NCBI GenBank assembly: GCA_001692895.1
Contig: KV748189.1
Location: 1,744,432 to 1,808,431 of the forward strand
Length of the DNA stretch: 64,000 nucleotides
Source: Cenococcum geophilum 1.58
Lineage: Eukaryota; Ascomycota; Dothideomycetes; Gloniales; Gloniaceae
Direction: 5' to 3'
In this document: piece after piece, positions 11,124 to 25,494 of the stretch
How the letters are laid out: each line of letters begins with the position of its first letter
How positions within the stretch are numbered: the first letter of the stretch is position 1
The notes under the pieces: model-generated
Database searches by the model: none
Seen by the model: the letters and a program-made list of their open reading frames with translations, nothing else
What the model was told of the DNA's origin: nothing
Program-made: the position numbers and the translations under genes

Positions 11124-12584
11124 CTAGCCAGCAACAGTCTGGGGGCCATAACCAGGTGCCATTAAGTATGGCGGATGCCTCTGCGCACAATACACACAAT
11201 TACAGTTTACCGGATGATTGTTCCAAACTGGCTGATTGAACTGTGGCGTGTACGCAGGGGGGCCATAGTTTGATGGCTGCTGGTGAGGCTGAGACGGAGG
11301 TGGTGGCTGAGACAGCGGTGGGAAGCCGAACATTGTGCGTCGCGAGTAGCCTTCGGGCGGTGCCCACGTGCCTGGACCACCGTAATACTCTGGAGTCGTC
11401 GGACCAGTGGTAGGAGCCGATGCGGGAGAGTTGTCGGTCGCAGATCGCGGAACAAGCCATGGGTCGTACTGCGAGTACGCTGGCGTGTTGTACTGAGATT
11501 GCTGAGGCTTTAGCACAAACTCATAAGCAGGAGGCTTGCTATATCCTTGCTGAAGAGGCGTCGGTGGCAGTGGCTTGTTCTGATTCAGTGAGCGTGGGCG
11601 TTGCACATTGGTGTCGATCGGGTTCAGCTTGGCCGGCCGGTTCAACCGAGCCACCGCTTGGGCCTGATAGTCCTTCCAGTGCTCTTGCCATGAGCACCAA
11701 CCCTGTTGTTCAGCAGGATCGCGGTGAAGCTTGAACTCAATGGCAACAAGCCATTCTGTCTCAAGCCGATTGAGATCTGCGACGGGAATCCCGCTAACCT
11801 CAGACCACGAACGGTTGATGAACGTGTTGTCGTCTAGGAACTTGCTTCCAAGAACCAGCGCAATCGTGGTCAACCGATAAATCTGCAACTCGGGGTTCTT
11901 ATACTGGCTGCCTGTGGAGAGCATCGTCATCCGCGAGGACAAGTAGTAAAGACTAAGCAAGATTGTTGCTGATGGTAATCTGGTAGCGCACAAAACCTGG
12001 TGAACCCACTTCCGGAAAGACGGTGGCATGGGTCTGCCTTGTTGAACGCTTCGAAATAGGTCAATATCTGCAAGGCAGATGGGGGACTTAAGAAGATCAT
12101 ACATTCCCTGCGCCATTTCGCATACGAAATCTGTCATGCAGTCCATGTCGTAGTCCAGTTTTGCCGAAACTCCACCGATAGGCTTCTCATCCTTGGGCTG
12201 CTGAGTCACATGCTGGTTCTGGTCCTGCGGTCGCTGCTGATGCGTTCCAGCATCACCTATGGCAGACCCGTTCTGCACTCGCATCGGCGGTAGAATCGTC
12301 GTACTTAGGGGCTCGTAGTATGAGCTCGGAGGCGGAAGGCTCGGGGGCGCATTGCTGAGGTAGGTGCCTGCTTGTGGGTACATGGGCGGAACGGCAATGG
12401 AAAGCTGGCCGTAGCGGTCTGTAAAGTCGTATCCTTCATCCTGCTGTCGAATGCCTGGCTGGCCGGCGTACGGGGCCTGTTGGTATTGCATGCTTCCACA
12501 ACCGTTGCTGTTGTAACTTGGAACGAACTCTGGCGGTGTGAGAGGCAGCTGCCTAGGCATATTGCGAGGGTAGAAGGACGGCAT
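11124..12584 (-). CDS. Clg1-like cyclin (Pho85-type cyclin family)
   Basis: Intronless, 486 aa. Residues about 135-285 form a cyclin box of the Pho80/PCL type (DFVCEMAQGMYDL, RKWVHQVLCATRLPSATILLSLYYL, LTTIALVLGSKFLDDNTF, NRLETEWLVAIEFKL). This fold binds and directs a cyclin-dependent kinase, and the yeast relative Clg1 pairs with Pho85. The flanks are disordered and rich in Pro, Gln and Tyr. The C-terminus has a CNCVYC cluster. The start is the first ATG of the frame and is followed closely by the MPRQLPLTPPEF block that I associate with filamentous-fungal Clg1-like proteins. The partner kinase cannot be told from sequence. The gene stands alone between two long spacers. Confidence 0.85.
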   Translation of the reverse strand: MPSFYPRNMPRQLPLTPPEFVPSYNSNGCGSMQYQQAPYAGQPGIRQQDEGYDFTDRYGQLSIAVPPMYPQAGTYLSNAPPSLPPPSSYYEPLSTTILPPMRVQNGSAIGDAGTHQQRPQDQNQHVTQQPKDEKPIGGVSAKLDYDMDCMTDFVCEMAQGMYDLLKSPICLADIDLFRSVQQGRPMPPSFRKWVHQVLCATRLPSATILLSLYYLSSRMTMLSTGSQYKNPELQIYRLTTIALVLGSKFLDDNTFINRSWSEVSGIPVADLNRLETEWLVAIEFKLHRDPAEQQGWCSWQEHWKDYQAQAVARLNRPAKLNPIDTNVQRPRSLNQNKPLPPTPLQQGYSKPPAYEFVLKPQQSQYNTPAYSQYDPWLVPRSATDNSPASAPTTGPTTPEYYGGPGTWAPPEGYSRRTMFGFPPLSQPPPPSQPHQQPSNYGPPAYTPQFNQPVWNNHPVNCNCVYCAQRHPPYLMAPGYGPQTVAG

Positions 12585-15538
12585 GACCTTGAAGCAGTCG
12601 CCGAGAAAAGAACCGGTGCGAGGACACCCTGAGAGACGCGTTAGTTTGAAGCAGTGTGACGCTGCTGTGGCGGTCTCACAGTCCCTCCTACTCCCGACCG
12701 TAGGGAAAGTCTGAGCGTACGCTCTTGGGCGAACCTGCGGACGCTTCCTAGTAAGTTCCTCTCATGCACAAAGAAAGTTGTTCGTGAAAATAGGTGTAGA
12801 AGTAGAGGGCAGCTGGGTGAAGAGTCGTAATGGTCGTAATAAGAGTCTCAATCAGACAATGCGGCGGATGTGATTTGGTTATCGATTGAAGCCTTGAATG
12901 GACGGCAAAGATGGCGGCAAAGACGCGTTGTAGACGTGGAAACTGAGAGGTGCTGATTAGGACGCTCAGTGCGTCAAATCGTACAGTCAAATTCAAACTT
13001 TAGTAGCTCGAATTGTAAAGTCGACCGTGACCGAATCAGTACCACAAACACGAACCAGGACGAAGTCTAACTGAATAGATCGCCACTGGTTGAAGGCTGC
13101 TCACGACACGTATGATGGTTTCGCGGTCGATGACGCAGTAAACCGGGAATGCTGACGGTGCCGAAGTATCGATGGAGGCGACGGCAACAGGACGCGCAAG
13201 AACGCTCAAAACCGGAAAAAAAGAGTCGTTAAGAAGAAACCAGGGTCAGAAACTCCGAAAGAATATGGTAGTTGTTAACGCTGAGATAGCTGGCGGAGAG
13301 AGAGATGGTGGTAGAGGGTTGAAGGTCGGGTTCGCGGTCGGACTTTAGTGTTAGGGAGGAAGAGCCGACCCAACAGCCGGCTCCTTAGCACCTGGCTAAC
13401 GCACACAATAAATTGCAATCGGTAAGACACGGAGGCTGTGTTAATTTGAGGGCTATTTCGACTCTGTGGCAAAGGTTTTAGTTGCACCCGTAAAGGATGT
13501 TGAGGAAGCGTCGAGACTCGTCCTTTTTTTGGGCTCCGCCAGTCCGAGGTAGGGTGCCGAGGAGACGCAGTGTGAGCACCGACAGGTCAGGGCGGCAGGC
13601 GCAGCCCAGGCAAGGAGATCAGGGGTGGTGTTTGGCCTTGCCGTTGTGCAGCAGGATTGACAGCTGTGGAGACGAAAAGGGGCGGTGGGAGAGATGAGGG
13701 AGGGAGGGAGGGAGGGAGAAAAGAGGAAGGGGAGGTGTGGTAGGTAGGTGGTAGTGGTGAGAGGCGAGGGTGCGAAATGTCAGGTTGGAGTTTGGTGAGG
13801 AGAATTGGTCCCTTGGTCGTGACCGTATGGCCACGCTGAGCAAATGAGAAATCTGTCCGAGACATGCCGTAAAATTATTTTTTGTGCACTCCATCCCCGA
13901 GCGCGGGTCACTCTCAGCCAGCGCTCTTTCTTAGTCAGACCTCTGGGAATATATATGTACATTCTGAGGCGCTTTACCCAGCTCAAATAACAACCGGAGC
14001 AGAGAACTTGAACGGCTCCTGCTTCCATGCTCGAGGCAGCCGTCTATGTGCACGCATATGTATATGTATGTATGTGCAGAGCCCGTTCTGAGGCTCTCAA
14101 GGCGTTCACGTAGAAATCGCATCTGTAGACGAATCCCCGCCGCAGCCGTTATTTACCATGTCCTGTAATTTCACGCCTGCTTCGGCCTAGACGGCTTCCC
14201 TTCAACTTCCGCCAGCCCGTGGCAGTTGACAGGGACACTGGGGGTGCTGAGGGCTGCTGAGGGCTGATGAGCAATCCTCTCCCCCGTTTGGGGGCCCGCT
14301 TCTTCCCTTCCTTCCAATGCGTCGCAGGGCCACTCTGGTGGAGCGCACACAGGCCCGCGGACGAATCCGTATGGCTTGCTGCGCTGAGAGCGAGCCACGT
14401 CGTAGGTCATGAGCGGTTACCCTTATTCCCATCGTCCCGTCAACCGCCGGCTCCGCCAAGGGCTGGTAGTGAAAAAGCAAATCCCGTTTGGGAATGGGTT
14501 TGCATAAGGTAGCTGACCTTGCATCGTGCCTTGCCATAACTCCGCCTCCAGGTTTTGGAGAGAGCATAAGTGCAGAGTCTTACGAGTCACGATGACACTT
14601 TCGGCAGGCACATAAATTTAGCACCTGGTCCGACGGCCGCTGCCATGGACTCTAACACCATCACCATATTGCAATTAGCGCGTGCGAGATATGGGTTTCG
14701 TGGGCTTAAGGTCCATAGGATCTATTTCTCTGTTCCTTCGTCACCCAGCGGCGGCTGCGGCGAGCCTCTTGCGCCCGTGTGATTTGTGCACGCTATGGCC
14801 GCACGAAGCCCGTTCGGCCGGTTGATGCAAGACGTCAAAAGCGTGTGTGGAGCAAGCAAGGGAGATGGAAATGCTCGCAAACTTTGCTGCAGCCATCGAG
14901 GTCCATAACAGAGCACACACTGAGTGAGCCCTGGCAAAACGGCCGATGCGTCAGACAGCAGTGCCTCGTGTCCATCCCTTTGCCCAAAAAGCAACGCAGG
15001 AGCCGTCAGTGGCAGTGGCGACCAAGTTCCATGNATACGAAGACACCACCAGCGCTAAACGAGGCCTAGCAGCTACGCTATCCGCACAGCCTAGCACGTG
15101 AAATTATGCCCTCCGGCAACCGCTCCATGCCAGATCTGCATCTGAAAAATTCAACTCCGCGAATTCCATTGTGCTTTGCCAAGCATATCGTCAGCCCAGA
15201 CTGCCTGAAATCTGGCCTTTTGGATGCTTTGCGTATTGCGCCAATGGAGAGTTGGCAAGGCAACAAGATCACTTCCACCCTCAGTGGAGAGGTTTGAATT
15301 GTTGCCTGCTCAATGGTTTTACGCGTTCAACTGCATAACTTTTGTTGAGCGGTACAGCCCAAATCATCATCCCCCGTCGCTTCAATCAATACATTTTGCA
15401 CGTGAATCATCTGATCATTTCACTATGGACCCCGTACGCCGTCGAATGTGTCACATCCCATGGTATTTCAGCCAACTACCTAGGATAGAGAAAAGCGCCA
15501 TGCAGCAGTTGAATCGTCACGCCAAACTTTGAGACCAC
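12585..15538. other. Long spacer, no gene seen
   Basis: This is 2.95 kb upstream of the cyclin and downstream of RPL7. It includes a purine-rich tract with five GGG runs (13698-13717) and a GTATAT-type microsatellite near 14050. Short ORFs on both strands are low complexity or unsupported. One N occurs at 15034. It probably holds the cyclin promoter and long 5' leader. Confidence 0.5.
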
Positions 15539-17006
15539 CTAGTTCATCTGCCTGATCAGGGCATTGATGTGGTCCTCACGGTTACCTAAGTCTCCACCCT
15601 CGACAAAGTGTTTGAACTTCCTTGTGCGGAATCCGCCAGTAGGGTTGCTCAGCTTGAAGGGCCAGAGGAAGTTGCTGGCCTGCTTGAAGTTGGGTCCGAC
15701 AGTGAAGATCTCGTGAATCAAGTCTTCCATGCAGACAATGCCGTACTTGCCCAACTGCTCCTCAATGAGAGCGTTCTCCGTAAGAGGGATGCGTTGCTTG
15801 TCGATCTTGCCATAACCACGCTTGTAGATGAGTTCACGAACAGACTTAAGGTTGGGGTAGCCGTAGGCAATGAAGGGCTCGACGATCTTCAACATCTCCG
15901 AGGTGGCCTTAGTCAAGCGCACAAAGACGCCGTTATTGATCTGGAGAAGACGGAGGAGCTGAAGAGTCTTGCGCTTCTTGGGGTCAATCTTGTTGATACT
16001 GTCGTGAATTTGTTAGTATGTGCCTTGCGAGTATCATGACCTGATTTGAACATACCCCTTGATACGGACAACGAAGACTAATTTTGGCTCTGCTGGGACG
16101 TAGTATGAACCCTCCTGCTTCGCAACACGGGACAACCGGATCTTCTCGCGCTCTGCATCACGGTACTCCTTAACGTAGGATTCGGCGCGCTTGAAGATGA
16201 CCTTGCGCTTCTCCTTGTTTGCCTGCAAGGGTAATAGTTAGCAAGACCCAAGCGAATAGAGCCATGCCGAAACAGCTTGATGAGGTTGAAAATTCAGTCC
16301 CGAAAGATGGTTAACAAAGACGACAGCATCGACCCTAGAGTCTAGTCGGCGTAATTGGTTGATATCATCACTACAATCTTCCTCCCAAACACATCTGACA
16401 TGAAATATGTGTACCCACCTGTCGCTTCTTCTGGAGCTCAGTAGCACGCGCTTCGCGCTCCTTCTCCTGGCTCTTGCGCTTCTTCAAAAGCGTCTCGGGG
16501 ACGAGAATGTCATTATGAGTCGGCACGCTCCTATAATACCCAAGAAGTCATGTCAGAATGGTCTGGTGAACACGAACGTGTGTACATTCCGAGGAGAGAA
16601 CTGCAGCTAGGTGCAGCATTCTCAACTGGAGACGAACTCGATGATGTAAATTAATCGATGAGAAGGGTCAATGTTATATGAGAAGCTGCAGCGCAGATTC
16701 TCCAGCAATTGAATTTTTCTCAAACGACAAGACCTTAGACAATATGTCTGAGAAGTGCACACAGCCATTATAAGGCATGCGGCAAATTGATTTAAGAGAG
16801 AAGAGAGTCTTCAACCCTAAGACCCCGAACTCATATTCTGACAAGGCAAGCATTGAGGCTTGCCCTTGAGAGGACTGAGAACCAGGAAGAATCGAGCTGG
16901 TGCTGGCAAGCAGCTATTCCAGCGAGAAGGACCGCAACCATCTGAACTCTCATCTCGGGTATCAGCGAAAGGACATGTGAAGGATCACGTACGTCTTGGG
17001 AGCCAT
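15539..17006 (-). CDS. rpl7: 60S ribosomal protein L7 (uL30)
   Basis: Four exons: 17006-16993, 16530-16419, 16222-16056 and 15998-15539. Together they are 753 nt and encode 250 aa, the normal eukaryotic L7 length. The first exon is only 14 nt (MAPK plus two bases) and ends at a GTACGT donor; joining it to exon 2 gives [20 protein letters not shown], a standard L7 N-terminus. The basic leader ([22 protein letters not shown]) precedes the L30-type fold ([57 protein letters not shown]) and the conserved end IRQMN. It is a structural component of the large cytosolic subunit. The introns are 462, 196 and 57 bp; intron 2 carries a box C/D snoRNA. It shares a 247-bp upstream region with VPS22. Confidence 0.96.
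16289..16377 (-). ncRNA. snR39: Box C/D snoRNA in RPL7 intron 2 (snR39/snR39b-like)
   Basis: On the transcribed strand a C box GTGATGA (16371-16365) and a D box CTGA (16297-16294) are 67 bases apart. The 14 bases before the D box (ACCATCTTTCGGGA) are complementary to the universally conserved 25S rRNA segment TCCCGAAAGATGGT. By the D+5 rule the paired target is the G of CCCGAAAG, Gm805 in yeast numbering. In yeast, snR39 and snR59 sit in the introns of the two RPL7 genes and guide the neighbouring Am807, while the separate snR39b guides Gm805. The terminal stem is weak, so the ends are approximate. Confidence 0.8.
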
Positions 17007-17253
17007 TGTGGAGGACTGGTTGATGCTGCGGTGTTAGTCGGCGGTGGTTGTAACAGGAGGTTTTGTAAATATCCAATTTCTCGTGTGCTTCGGCTGTGCG
17101 GGTTTTTCCGTGCCAGAAGCCCGTGCACCAACATTGGCGTCAGCGGAGCTCTCCCCTCCAACTCTCTTGATCAGAGAAGTTCAGTTCTCTCCACTGATTT
17201 CTCATATTCTCACAGCGGGTATCCTGTAAGACTGCGGCTATCTTACATTTGAT
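17007..17253. promoter_or_regulatory. Divergent RPL7/VPS22 promoter region
   Basis: There are 247 bases between the two start codons, which face outward. No canonical TATA box was identified; both genes must draw their core promoters from this interval. Confidence 0.6.
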
Positions 17254-18131
17254 ATGTCCTCCAATCGCCGCGGTGTCGGCTTAAGCGCCTTCACCCGTAA
17301 CCACATTAGCACAGCACAATATGCCTCTCACGGCAATGCGCTGCGTAGCGCTCAATCCGACTCCCTGCAGACCCAGCTCTCCGTCTTCCAGTCGCTACTG
17401 CACCAGTTTAGCGTCACACACGCTAAAGACATCCGTTCGAACCCTACATTCCGCGCTGAGTTCGCCCACATGTGCAATGCCATCGGTGTTGACCCACTCG
17501 CCTCATCCAACGCTGGGGGAGGAAAGGCGGAGTCTGGGGGTAGTTTCTGGGCTCAAATGTTAGGCGGTAGTGTCAATGACTTCTACTTCGAGCTCGCAGT
17601 TCGCGTTGTTGAAGTGTGTCGGGATACACGTGCAGAGAATGGGGGCATGATTGCTGTAGCAGAGGTGCGGCAGCGTGTACAGAAGGGGAAGGGTATCGGA
17701 GGGGGCATGGAGGTTTCGGAGTATGTAGACCTGGTTCTCTTGTCACAGTTCGAACGCATGGTTCAACCTATACATGTTTTCGAGAATGGTAGAATAAATG
17801 CTGATATGCTATAAGTGATGACGTCCTCCGCGCTGTTGACTCTCTCCATCCTTTAGGCTCTGGCTTTACAATCACGAAGCTAGGTCATAACCAGATGATT
17901 CGATCGGTCCCGAAAGAACTCAATATAGACCAATCTACTGTTCTCGAAGCGATCCAAGTGCTGGGCTACGTAACCATCTCAATGCTGCAAATAAATTTAT
18001 CCTGGGAGCGGGCTCGGTCAATAGCTGCCATAGACGACCTAATAGCCGATTCACTAGTCTGGGTGGATAAACAGGCTGAAGAGACCGAATACTGGTCGCC
18101 AACATTTATCCATGACACAGGTGGACAGTAG
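17254..18131 (+). CDS. vps22: ESCRT-II subunit Vps22/Snf8
   Basis: Two exons, 17254-17720 and 17816-18131, with a 95-bp GTATGT...AAG intron; 783 nt, 260 aa, matching the EAP30 family (about 250 aa). Diagnostic segments are RRGVG near the N-terminus, NPTFRAEFAHMCNAIGVDPLAS, FWAQMLG and DFYFELAVRVVEVC. After the splice come LHPLGSGFTITKLG, IRSVPKELN and a final winged-helix block ending in VDKQAEETEYWSPTF. With Vps25 and Vps36 it forms ESCRT-II on endosomes, sorting ubiquitinated membrane proteins into multivesicular bodies. It converges on the eIF3c gene, with 204 bases between stop codons. Confidence 0.95.
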
Positions 18132-18335
18132 AAAGTTTAGTAGATGGTATTGGAAGATTGGAGGATTGAGTGTTTGGGGAGTTACGATTCTATTTTTGTG
18201 CCCTGCTCATGATTCCTCAATGATACCCACATAGCAAGCATAGACACATGATCTTCCTGGCTCACCCGCCGTTAGTAAAACTAAATGCAAACTCCAATGC
18301 AAGATGAAAAGAAGTGAGAGGGAAGAAGGATTACT

Positions 18336-21065
18336 CTATGCCTGGATAGCTCTCCCCAAAGCGCCGCCAGTGAACTGCTGACCACCCGGCCTACCCCCCT
18401 GCCCGCCGCCCCTCCCTGGTCCACGACCACCGCGTTGGCCTCCACGTCCGCCACGACCAGCACGACCGCCCTGACCACCTTGACGTTCGAAGGCGTTTGC
18501 AGTGCCTTGTGTTCGCTGTTCAAGTGTCTTCTCATTCGCCTCGATGAGTCCACTGGCTTTGTCGCTCAGGCTGAGAGCAAGACTCTGAAGTCTGGACAGC
18601 TCGACTCCCTTTCGGAAGATTATCGCACTATTGACCTGGTCAAGAGCGGCGGCAAGCTCTTCGTGTGAGATCATCTTGCTGACGACAGCTGAGACCTTAC
18701 GTTCCGGTAGCTCGAACATTGACGCCAAGGTAGCGATAGATAGGGTATCATAGAACGGCGCGTAGGTGAAGAGGTATGTTCGTAGGCCTTCTTCCTGGAT
18801 CTGAGCGGACAGCATCTCCTTAATCTTTGATGAGTTGGTCATGAGATCCCAGATCTTGATCGAGTTGATAAAGTCAGCAGACTTACTCCACTCGCCCGCA
18901 GCTAATGCCTTGGATGCTTGCATAACGTGGTCGCGGGTGTTTTCTGGAGGTCCTGTGAAGATTTGACGCTCATGATACTCTAAAAGGCGACGGTAGGTCT
19001 TGCTAATGACTCTCTTCTTGATATCTGGAGAAGAGCCGATCTGCGCAAGGAGAGGGATCTCGAGGAGCATAGAGCACGTGAGGTACACGCATTCCAGTAA
19101 TTCGAGATTGATGTGCATATGGAATGGCAGTTGTCGTTGCCGCTCTAGCCGTTCCTGCTCAGGTGAAATCTGGGAGTATCGCTGCATCTGAAGCCCTTGG
19201 GCGAGAAGTTCCTTTTGCCTATTACTGCCGCAGATCTCTTGAAGAGAATTCTGTGCCTCGTAAACGAGTCCAGCCCTGAAAGCACAAAGACCAACTTGGA
19301 CCAGAGCACGGTTGAAGAGAATCTGGGTGTTGACGTCGAAGTTGCTGATTGTCTCCTGAAGATGAGACATCAACATCATATCGCGCGCCTTGTAGTAGTG
19401 ATCGTGAAGTGCCAAGAAGTAGACTTGGCACAACATCGCCCTAGCCCTAATGATGCCCTCGCTGTTCTGGAAGAGATATGTGCAAAGAGTCTGGACGAGG
19501 GAGGCGGTGTCGTTAGAGATCTCACGAGGAGTGATAGCAGAGTCAAGACCGGACGGGATCGCTTTCCATGTGTTGGACTCGAGGATTGTTACAACTTGAG
19601 ATGGCTAGAGAAAATGTTAGCGGGCTGTGGATTTTGAACATAGCTATACATACTTTGAAATAAACATGCTCCAATCGGCGCATAACCACACGATTTAGGC
19701 TGTCTTGCGACTGATCGAGCCTCGGGTTCTCCTTCAGCCTTTCCACATAAACAAGAGCGCGGACAATGCTCGTGTATAAGGCACCCTCATCAGTTAGCCG
19801 CTCAACGTATTCTGCTGTGTGTGGGTCAATGTGCTGTAGAGACCTGGTAAGTTCGTCGTCCAACCTCTCCACAAATGAGACAACGCTTCCGGGAATGCGG
19901 AATATTTGGTCAGGCGCAATAGGCGGCAACTTCTCATCGTCTTCCCACTCCTCTGCATTTTCAATCACAACAATCTCCTGTGTGGATTCGAGGATTTCGA
20001 GGAGCTCCGAGAATTCATGCTCGGCCCTTGATATTCATTAGCAACCAATCCTCAAATGATCGTGTCAGGGACTCACAATTTCCATTGCTCTTGAGACATT
20101 TGGCTTCCTGTCCCAGAGGTCAAGTCGAAACGGGTTGAAATCAATGTAAGCAGCACCCTAATCTTTTGGTAATCGTTGACAGCAACATCACGGAGTCTTT
20201 CCATGACCCGAATCTGCTCTAGACGATCCGTGTTTTTTCTACCTCTGGCCTCAACGATTGTGCGGAGATGTTTGAGAATGCTCTCGGGTGTATACTGCAT
20301 AGCCTTGCCACCAGCGCCGACCATCGTGAAGCCCTCATCATCAGCACCTAGGATAGCCTCACCGTTGCTCGGTGGTGGTCTAGGCAGTCTCCCGACCGGA
20401 GGCCGAACTACCTCAACAATCTCTTCGTGCATGAAGCCTTCCTTGTCCTCACGATACAAGTCGATGTCTTTGGCGTAGTCTTTGTTGTTTTTCCGGATGC
20501 GCTGACGAACAGCGTTGAGACCTCGAGTGTTGATCGCATTCATCTTCTTTGGGGAAACCTTCTGTTTCTCGATTGTCTCCAGCATGACTGTTTCAAGGTC
20601 CGCAATAGCTTTGATGTATAGTTTCGGAGTCTTGCCATCGTTCTGCTTGATGAGCGCTGGTATCTGGCGGTTCAACTTGTCGAATTCTGTTTGTAACTGT
20701 CAGCCCGTGTCCCAAGTACCATGTGTTCTAAACTTGCCTGAAGAAATAACGGCCCAGTCGTTAATTTTCTCCGCATTCTCAATAAGTCGTATAGTACCCT
20801 CAAGTTCCTCATACCGTTTGTCCTTCGCACTCTTGACCACCGTCACCCGTTCCTCGTCTTCACTCTCTTCCTCATCCGATGCTTCTTTCAAGAATTTGCT
20901 AGCTCCTGTTTTCCCCTCCTCCTCGTCACTCTCATCTTCCTCACTCTCATCTTCGCTTTCCTGTTCCTCTGACTCTTCTTCTGACTGTTCTTCCTCTTCG
21001 CTATAGAGTTCCTCCTCAGAGGAGCTCTCGCTAGAGCTGTCGCTAGCAGTGAAAAATCGAGACAT
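18336..21065 (-). CDS. nip1: Translation initiation factor eIF3 subunit C
   Basis: Four exons: 21065-20738, 20686-20077, 20026-19654 and 19604-18336; 2580 nt, 859 aa, the usual Nip1/eIF3c length. The N-terminus is a strongly acidic Ser/Glu tract (residues about 8-70) following [11 protein letters not shown]. The conserved core follows ([38 protein letters not shown]), then the mid-region [15 protein letters not shown] and a C-terminal PCI domain ending near [20 protein letters not shown]. The protein closes with an RGG-type Gly/Arg tail. It is a core subunit of eIF3 that bridges eIF1, eIF5 and the 40S subunit. Intron 1 appears to be GC-AG (GCAAGT...ACAG, 20737-20687); only this choice restores the conserved SSEFDKLN junction. 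Confidence 0.95.
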
Positions 21066-21850
21066 ATTCACTCCTATGGTGGGTTGTGCATGTGGGCGAA
21101 CGGTTCTGAGTACCACGAGAGGGCGTTGTCTTGTCGCGGGTGATATTTTGATATGGAGGGGCGTCAACTGCAAGTGTGCGCAAGCGAATCCACACACTAA
21201 ATTATTTTCAGGTCTTGGCATTCATTCACGTTCTAAGGTATCGACGAAATATCAACATCTAATAGGCTGGAAATCGTAGAGCTCACCACTGAGTCAAAAG
21301 AGTCATTTTATAGGGTATGGTAAGACATATTTTATGTGAAGCTAGAATACAATTGTGTCATGCTCGGGTTTTGCCCTCCAGTCACCTAAAAGCTCAGGCC
21401 CAATAAACTCCCAAGAACGATTGGCCGTGACCTTGGCCGTCAACGCAAACATAAGCAGTTGCGGAGATACCCAATGATGGTCAGAATGTTATAGCTGTAG
21501 ACAGTCTCTCCACGGCCGTGCAAAGGTGAAGGCGGAAAATTTGAATACCGCAACTTGCCGCGAGTCACGCTTCGGCGTGTTCGTGAGTCAGGTGGAGCTG
21601 GTTGAAAACTACCCAGGCACAGCCCTTCCGCCTGCTCTGCACACAGGTGGTGCTGATGCTGGCCGAAGAATGCGTGCCTGCCATGCTGGCATGATAGACG
21701 GTAAACTGTTCGTCCGTTAAATGAGGATGCTGAGACGCAGGTTGAAAATCCGGGAATATCCAAGACCCTCTACGCCGTGTATAATTTTGACGATCCCGGT
21801 CGGTGGAATGCCAGTCGCTGAAATAGAATGCTTCAATCTTGAAATGCCCT
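21066..21850. other. eIF3c upstream / YAK1 downstream spacer
   Basis: This is 785 bases holding the eIF3c promoter and the YAK1 3' flank. Short ORFs in both strands look random; no element is recognised. Confidence 0.5.
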
Positions 21851-24894
<3,044 letters not shown>

Positions 24895-24990
24895 AATGAT
24901 AGGTAGAGAATCGTAAAAGAAGGTCGGGACGAAGTAGGATGTAGGTACACAGCCGATTCAGCTGGTTACGCCGGCTAATTCGTGGGGCGC

Positions 24991-25494
24991 ATGCCGAATC
25001 CGCGGCGCCGTGTGAAGGAGAGTCCTCTAGCAAGAATGCTGCTGTCTAGTGTCGGCAGAGCTCTGATAGTACAGCCAGCTTCGCAAGACACGTGGTGGGT
25101 GCAGAAGCGTCAATTTTGTAGCCTCGCCCAAGTACGGCACGATAAGTGGGTGAGGATGCTCTGGCGGTTGGTGGAGCGGAGGGGCTACCTCATGGACGAG
25201 GAGGCTGCGATGACCGCGATGGGCCTCGAAAGAGAGTCGTATTGCCGGCGTGAGCAGCGGGAAGAGGGCTTGCGCTACAAAAGACTGCAGCGGGCGGGCG
25301 TGCTGGGCGGGTTTGCCAAAAAAAAGTATCAGAAGTCAGTGACGGACTGGCTGAGAAGTGGTGCGTTGTATGGGATGGGCAGCAGTAGTGCGGCTAGCGG
25401 CTTTCGACGAAGCCCCAGGCCCCTCGAGCTGCAAACTCAGGCACCACGACGGCTTCATGCCCGAAACCTCGAGCCTGCTACTATATATACATAA
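24991..25494 (+). CDS. Hypothetical small basic protein, possibly not real
   Basis: A 167-aa open frame starts at the first ATG, 97 bases from the YAK1 start codon and divergent from it. The N-terminus is Arg-rich and Ser/Leu-containing (MPNPRRRVKESPLARMLLSS), compatible with a mitochondrial presequence. The middle is a charged, Trp-containing helical stretch (WVRMLWRLVERRGYLMDEEA, then LQRAGVLGGFAKKKYQKSV). I recognise no family. It could be a genuine small gene sharing the promoter, or chance ORF in YAK1 leader DNA. Confidence 0.35.
   Translation: MPNPRRRVKESPLARMLLSSVGRALIVQPASQDTWWVQKRQFCSLAQVRHDKWVRMLWRLVERRGYLMDEEAAMTAMGLERESYCRREQREEGLRYKRLQRAGVLGGFAKKKYQKSVTDWLRSGALYGMGSSSAASGFRRSPRPLELQTQAPRRLHARNLEPATIYT

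Noticed and set aside
13587..13894. Pro/Ser-rich minus-strand ORFs
   Set aside because: They are translations of the purine-rich repeat tract and not credible genes.
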